Part shown: piece by piece, positions 22,921 through 23,345 of the stretch
How positions within the stretch are numbered: position 1 is the stretch's first letter
How the letters are laid out: each line of letters starts with the position of its first letter
From: an uncultured Clostridia bacterium
Lineage (GTDB): Bacteria > Bacillota > Clostridia > Christensenellales > Borkfalkiaceae
NCBI GenBank assembly: GCA_934249265.1
Contig: CAKQKQ010000022.1
Location: 1-23,345, forward strand
Length of the DNA stretch: 23,345 nucleotides
Direction: 5' to 3'
The notes under the pieces: model-generated
The model's database searches: none
What the model was told of the DNA's origin: nothing
What the model saw: only the letters and a program-made list of their open reading frames with translations
Translations under genes and position numbers: made by a program

Positions 22921-22942
22921 AAAAACTTGCGCTTGCGCGCAA
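22921..22942 (-). terminator. Rho-independent terminator of csoR
   Basis: A 6-bp GC-rich stem (22927-22932 with 22937-22942) with a 4-base loop is followed on the minus strand by TTTTT (22921-22925). It is the first hairpin after csoR, about 80 bp past the stop. Confidence 0.7.
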
Positions 22943-22948
22943 AAATAC

Positions 22949-22994
22949 TTTTACAACTACTCCGCTCGCTTTTTTTACAACTACTCCGCTCGCT
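22949..22994. repeat. Two perfect 22-bp direct repeats, 24-bp period
   Basis: Positions 22949-22970 and 22973-22994 are identical (opening TTTTACAACTACTCC, ending GCTCGCT), separated by two T. They lie between the csoR stop and its first terminator, so they would be transcribed in the csoR 3' region. Confidence 0.85.
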
Positions 22995-23024
22995 CAGATT
23001 AAAATAAATATCACTTAAAACGCA

Positions 23025-23300
23025 TTATTGCATATTCGCAAAACGCTCTACCGCCTTGGTGAATTTTTCAATAGTTTCGTCGGCGTCGCCGTGCTCGATT
23101 CCGTCTTTAACGCAATGTTTTATATGCCCTTCAAGCACGACTTGCCCCGCCTTATTTAGGGCAGATTTTGCCGCGCTGATTTGAGACAAAATGTCTTCGC
23201 AAGGGATATCTTCGTCTATCATTCTGTCAATTGCTTGTATTTGACCTATTATTTTTGCCAATCTTCTATGTAAATTGGGCGAATCGATACATTTTTTCAT
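23025..23300 (-). CDS. csoR: CsoR-family metal-sensing repressor
   Basis: CsoR binds DNA as an all-helical tetramer and lets go when it binds Cu(I). The 91-residue product has the DUF156 pattern HRRLAKIIGQIQAIDRMI. The copper ligands are visible as Cys34 (DIPCEDIL), His59 and Cys63 (LEGHIKHCVK), the spacing of copper-type CsoR; nickel or persulfide sensors of the family differ at these points. An additional Cys4 lies near the start. AGGAG precedes the ATG. A CsoR-like operator stands directly upstream and two more at the ATPase promoter, so csoR probably represses both itself and the ATPase. Confidence 0.95.
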   Translation of the reverse strand: MKKCIDSPNLHRRLAKIIGQIQAIDRMIDEDIPCEDILSQISAAKSALNKAGQVVLEGHIKHCVKDGIEHGDADETIEKFTKAVERFANMQ

Positions 23301-23313
23301 TTTTTTACTCCTA

Positions 23314-23329
23314 ATACCGTTGGGGGTAT
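23314..23329. promoter_or_regulatory. CsoR-like operator, copy 3 (upstream of csoR)
   Basis: ATACCGTTGGGGGTAT keeps the ATACC...GGTAT dyad, and the sequence GGGGGTATATGTATAT that follows from 23322 is identical to that at operator copy 1 (from 22503). It overlaps the region just above the csoR ribosome binding site. The promoter itself is cut by the right edge of the window. Confidence 0.75.
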
Positions 23330-23345
23330 ATGTATATGTTACTTC

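Larger units (their letters stand above)
22546..23024. other. Gene-free region between csoR and the ATPase promoter
   Basis: About 480 bp with no credible gene. It holds three minus-strand terminator-like hairpins, a perfect 22-bp direct repeat (22949-22994), a 17-bp near-repeat with one mismatch (22605-22621 and 22654-22670) and a shared stretch around TATAAAAGAAAAACG near 22574 and 22794. The related pieces suggest that a small hairpin-bearing segment was duplicated here and has since drifted. Confidence 0.55.

Overview
The window reads as a chromosomal segment of a low-to-moderate GC Bacillota bacterium, most likely class Clostridia. This rests on consensus TTGACA-17-TATAAT promoters, strong AGGAGG-type ribosome binding sites, a YlmC/YmxH-type PRC-barrel gene, a CsoR-controlled metal ATPase, an IscR-NifS-IscU cluster, and a comM-dprA-topA-trmFO-hslV-hslU gene string related to the Bacillus dprA-topA-trmFO-codV-hslVU region. 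The exact lineage cannot be fixed from this sequence. No rRNA, tRNA, CRISPR array, transposase or phage gene was seen.

Layout. (1) 1-6922, minus strand: a tightly packed operon, comM, dprA, topA, trmFO, hslV and the start of hslU, covering DNA uptake and recombination, DNA topology, tRNA methylation and proteolysis. Several junctions overlap. (2) 6980-8731, minus: a membrane protein resembling GT-C/PMT glycosyltransferases, with its own promoter. (3) 8789-9366: an AT-rich gene-free region with a 23-bp tandem repeat, an inverted repeat and alternating purine-pyrimidine tracts. (4) 9367-12865, plus: an orphan unknown gene with its own promoter and terminator, then a polar amino-acid ABC transporter operon (binding protein, permease, ATPase) with a perfect consensus promoter and a terminator. 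The ATPase carries an unusual insertion of about 70 residues. (5) 12973-13963, minus: a SUKH-like protein with an extremely acidic C-terminal tail. (6) 14253-17396, minus: iron-sulfur assembly genes iscU, nifS and iscR, then a small lipoprotein gene coupled to nrdR. (7) 17454-19436, minus: a YgiQ-type radical SAM protein, divergent from a DUF1294-like membrane protein (plus), which converges on a ylmC/ymxH-like gene across a long bidirectional terminator hairpin. (8) 20389-23345, minus: a P1B-type metal ATPase and its likely regulator csoR, with three CsoR-like operators and three minus-strand terminator-like hairpins between the genes.

The most unusual theme lies between the genes. Short degenerate direct repeats with periods of about 19-24 bp recur in at least six intergenic places (8837, 10048, 12883, 16437/16513, 22334 and 22949). 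The unit sequence differs at each place but the period stays near two helical turns. The longest array fills nearly all of the inferred 5' leader of the metal ATPase, starting at its CsoR operator. No gene set here clearly forms a new defence or biosynthetic system. The repeat arrays, the acidic-tailed SUKH-like protein, the enlarged ABC ATPase and the ATPase of mixed metal-specificity signature are the best leads.
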